Of a stretch of DNA of 64,000 nt, positions 62,616 to 64,000 are shown piece by piece. The stretch comes from Hydrotalea sp. (lineage in GTDB: Bacteria > Bacteroidota > Bacteroidia > Chitinophagales > Chitinophagaceae), in assembly GCA_022402565.1 (NCBI GenBank), contig JAKRSC010000005.1, positions 185,870 through 249,869 on the forward strand, given 5' to 3'. The translations under genes and the position numbers were made by a program. The notes under the pieces were generated by a model. That model saw nothing but the letters and a program-made list of their open reading frames with translations. It was not told the DNA's origin and ran no database searches. Within the stretch, counting starts at the first letter, position 1, and each line of letters starts with the position of its first letter.

Positions 62616-63908
62616 TTATTCATTTTCCCCTTCTGGTAATTGATAATTTGTAGAGACACCCATTTCTTTTAATTGTTGTGCTCTGTTTAATAAGTTGCCT
62701 CTTCCAGTAGATAATTGATTTAATGCTTTTTGATGTGCATCTTGAGCCTCTTGCAACTTCTTTCCAACAATTGTCATGCTTTGCAAAAAGCCATGAAGTT
62801 TGTCATACATATCACCAGCTTTTTTTGCAATATCCATAGATCGACGATGCTGAGTTTCTATGCGCCAAACATCAGCAATAATTCGCAGTACAGAAATCAA
62901 ACTGGTTGGACTCACCAAAAGGACTTTTTTTTCGTAGGCAAATTGCCATAAGGAAGTATCTTTTTTCAATACTTCTAGAAAAGCAGGCTCAACTGGTATA
63001 AACATTAAAACCTGTTCTAAAGCTTGTGCATGTTTAGGATATTCCTTTTTTGATAAAGAAATAACATGTGCCCTAATTGACCTCATTAGCTGTTCCATGT
63101 GCTTAGGCTGCTCTTCAATATCTGAACAAGCCACATATTGATCCCATGCAATCAAAGAAACTTTAGAGTCAACTATAACTTTTCTTTGATTTGGATAAAG
63201 AATGGTTACGTCTGGCTGTAAAGCCCTGCCTTCATCATCTTTTATTATATTTCCTTGCGCATCGCGAATAAACTCTTGCGTAAAGTATTCTCTTCCCTTT
63301 TCTAATCCACTTAACTCTAACAACCTTTCTAGAACCATTTCACCCCAATTCCCTTGAGCTTTTGTATTGCCCTTCAATGCAGTTGTTAAATTATTCGCTT
63401 CTTTACTAACTAATTGTGTCGTATTCACCAATCGATCAATTTCCTTTGTAAGGCTATGTCTCTCTCTAGCTTCTTTATCATAGGCTTCTACAACTTGCTT
63501 TCTCAATCCTTCTACTTCTTGCTGAAAAGGCTTTAATAAAATTTCTAAACGCTCTTTGTTTTGAGCGATTAAATCCTGGCTATTCTTGCTTAAAATTTCA
63601 TTGGCTTGCTGCTGAAAAGTTAACTGCAATTGCTCTTTAATAGCACTTGTTTGTTCTTCTAATTTCTGATTAGATAGTTTTGATTGTTCGAGTTCAACCT
63701 GAAACTTAGTTGCAACCGACAATAAATGTTCTTTTTCTTTTTGCAACTTTCTTAAATCATCTTGAGATTGTATGAATTGTTGTTCAGAAGATAACAAACG
63801 TTGCTCAAGAGACACTACTTTACTTGTAAAACGCATACGAGTAAATAAATAAACTATGGCTCCAGCAAGAATTGCAGTGAAGAGTGGAAAAAGATTGTAA
63901 ATAGTCAT
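62616..63908 (-). CDS. rmuC: DNA recombination protein RmuC
   Basis: 430 residues. One N-terminal transmembrane helix (about 4-24), long coiled coil (about 28-170), then the RmuC nuclease-like domain about 180-390 (KAQGNWGEMVLERLLELSGLEKG, LQPDVTILYPNQRKVIVDSKVSLIAWDQY, VEPAFLEVLKKDTSLWQFAYEKKVLLVSPTSL). RmuC limits inversion of short inverted repeats in E. coli. The gene follows another minus-strand gene by 33 bases. Confidence 0.93.
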   Translation of the reverse strand: MTIYNLFPLFTAILAGAIVYLFTRMRFTSKVVSLEQRLLSSEQQFIQSQDDLRKLQKEKEHLLSVATKFQVELEQSKLSNQKLEEQTSAIKEQLQLTFQQQANEILSKNSQDLIAQNKERLEILLKPFQQEVEGLRKQVVEAYDKEARERHSLTKEIDRLVNTTQLVSKEANNLTTALKGNTKAQGNWGEMVLERLLELSGLEKGREYFTQEFIRDAQGNIIKDDEGRALQPDVTILYPNQRKVIVDSKVSLIAWDQYVACSDIEEQPKHMEQLMRSIRAHVISLSKKEYPKHAQALEQVLMFIPVEPAFLEVLKKDTSLWQFAYEKKVLLVSPTSLISVLRIIADVWRIETQHRRSMDIAKKAGDMYDKLHGFLQSMTIVGKKLQEAQDAHQKALNQLSTGRGNLLNRAQQLKEMGVSTNYQLPEGENE

Positions 63909-63941
63909 AGCTCAACTAAATTAATTAAACTACTTATTTGC

Positions 63942-64000
63942 CTAATGATTCAAAAGTAGACTTGTTAATTGAATCACACCCTTAGATGCTACTTCTTCAA
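63942..64000 (-). CDS. C-terminal end of an unidentified minus-strand gene (partial)
   Basis: The minus strand is open from the window edge to a TAG at 63944-63942, encoding a plausible C terminus (EEVASKGVIQLTSLLLNH). It lies 33 bases before rmuC on the same strand. Too short to identify. Confidence 0.45.
   Translation of the reverse strand, partial: EEVASKGVIQLTSLLLNH

Noticed and set aside
1-64000. CRISPR arrays, insertion sequences, integrases, prophage genes
   Set aside because: No regularly spaced repeats, transposase or integrase motifs or phage structural genes were found on either strand.

Overview
The window reads as a chromosomal segment of a Bacteroidetes/Bacteroidota bacterium, probably of the Chitinophagaceae or a close relative. 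The grounds are two SusC/SusD polysaccharide-utilisation loci (PULs), a full-length SprA (type IX secretion translocon), a PafA-type alkaline phosphatase, a probable serine palmitoyltransferase (sphingolipid synthesis), eukaryote-like NADP isocitrate dehydrogenase, lipoproteins with an S-C-K-K lipobox context, and promoters of the Bacteroidetes TTTG / TAnnTTTG type. The DNA is AT-rich and there are no insertion sequences, phage genes or CRISPR arrays. Nearly all of it is coding; no gene-free stretch exceeds 300 bases.

Layout. Positions 1-1361: the end of an unidentified transcript with a terminator, then an HTH antitoxin-like gene followed by a broken AbiEii-type nucleotidyltransferase toxin gene. 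Positions 1515-18727 (all minus strand): a long PUL read from right to left as ECF sigma factor, FecR anti-sigma factor, STN-SusC, SusD, LamG-like surface lipoprotein, GH144, GH43-like, GH144, GH3, then three secreted esterase/phosphodiesterase-type enzymes (EEP, SGNH, GDPD). The two GH144 enzymes plus GH3 point to beta-1,2-glucan. The trailing GDPD/SGNH/EEP enzymes suggest the natural substrate is a decorated beta-1,2-glucan such as the phosphoglycerol/succinyl-substituted osmoregulated periplasmic glucans of Proteobacteria. This is the most interesting idea in the window.

Positions 18811-21625: a divergent histidine kinase (7TM-DISM) and LytTR response regulator. Positions 21626-26877: topoisomerase IV genes parC and parE with a DUF1835 gene between them. 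Positions 27021-50304 are mostly housekeeping: Fe-S cysteine-cluster protein, PafA, serine palmitoyltransferase, icd, a ZIP transporter with a DtxR-type regulator, an alpha-glucan phosphorylase homologue that lacks the PLP lysine, ubiX, tRNA-Arg(UCU), a sterol-desaturase-like hydroxylase, ung, plsC, an RlmI-like methyltransferase, a META lipoprotein, sprA, ruvA and fabH.

Positions 50394-62615: a second PUL (SusC, SusD, PKD-containing lipoprotein, GH16, GH3) that fits laminarin/beta-1,3-glucan use. It is divergent from a one-component membrane regulator (beta-propeller, Y_Y_Y, LuxR-type HTH). The shared intergenic region has a near-consensus promoter for susC and three phased ACTACATCA repeats upstream of it, a good candidate operator. 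The window closes with rmuC and the last codons of another minus-strand gene. The two PULs target different beta-glucans and use different regulatory logic: trans-envelope sigma/anti-sigma signalling versus a membrane-bound transcription factor.
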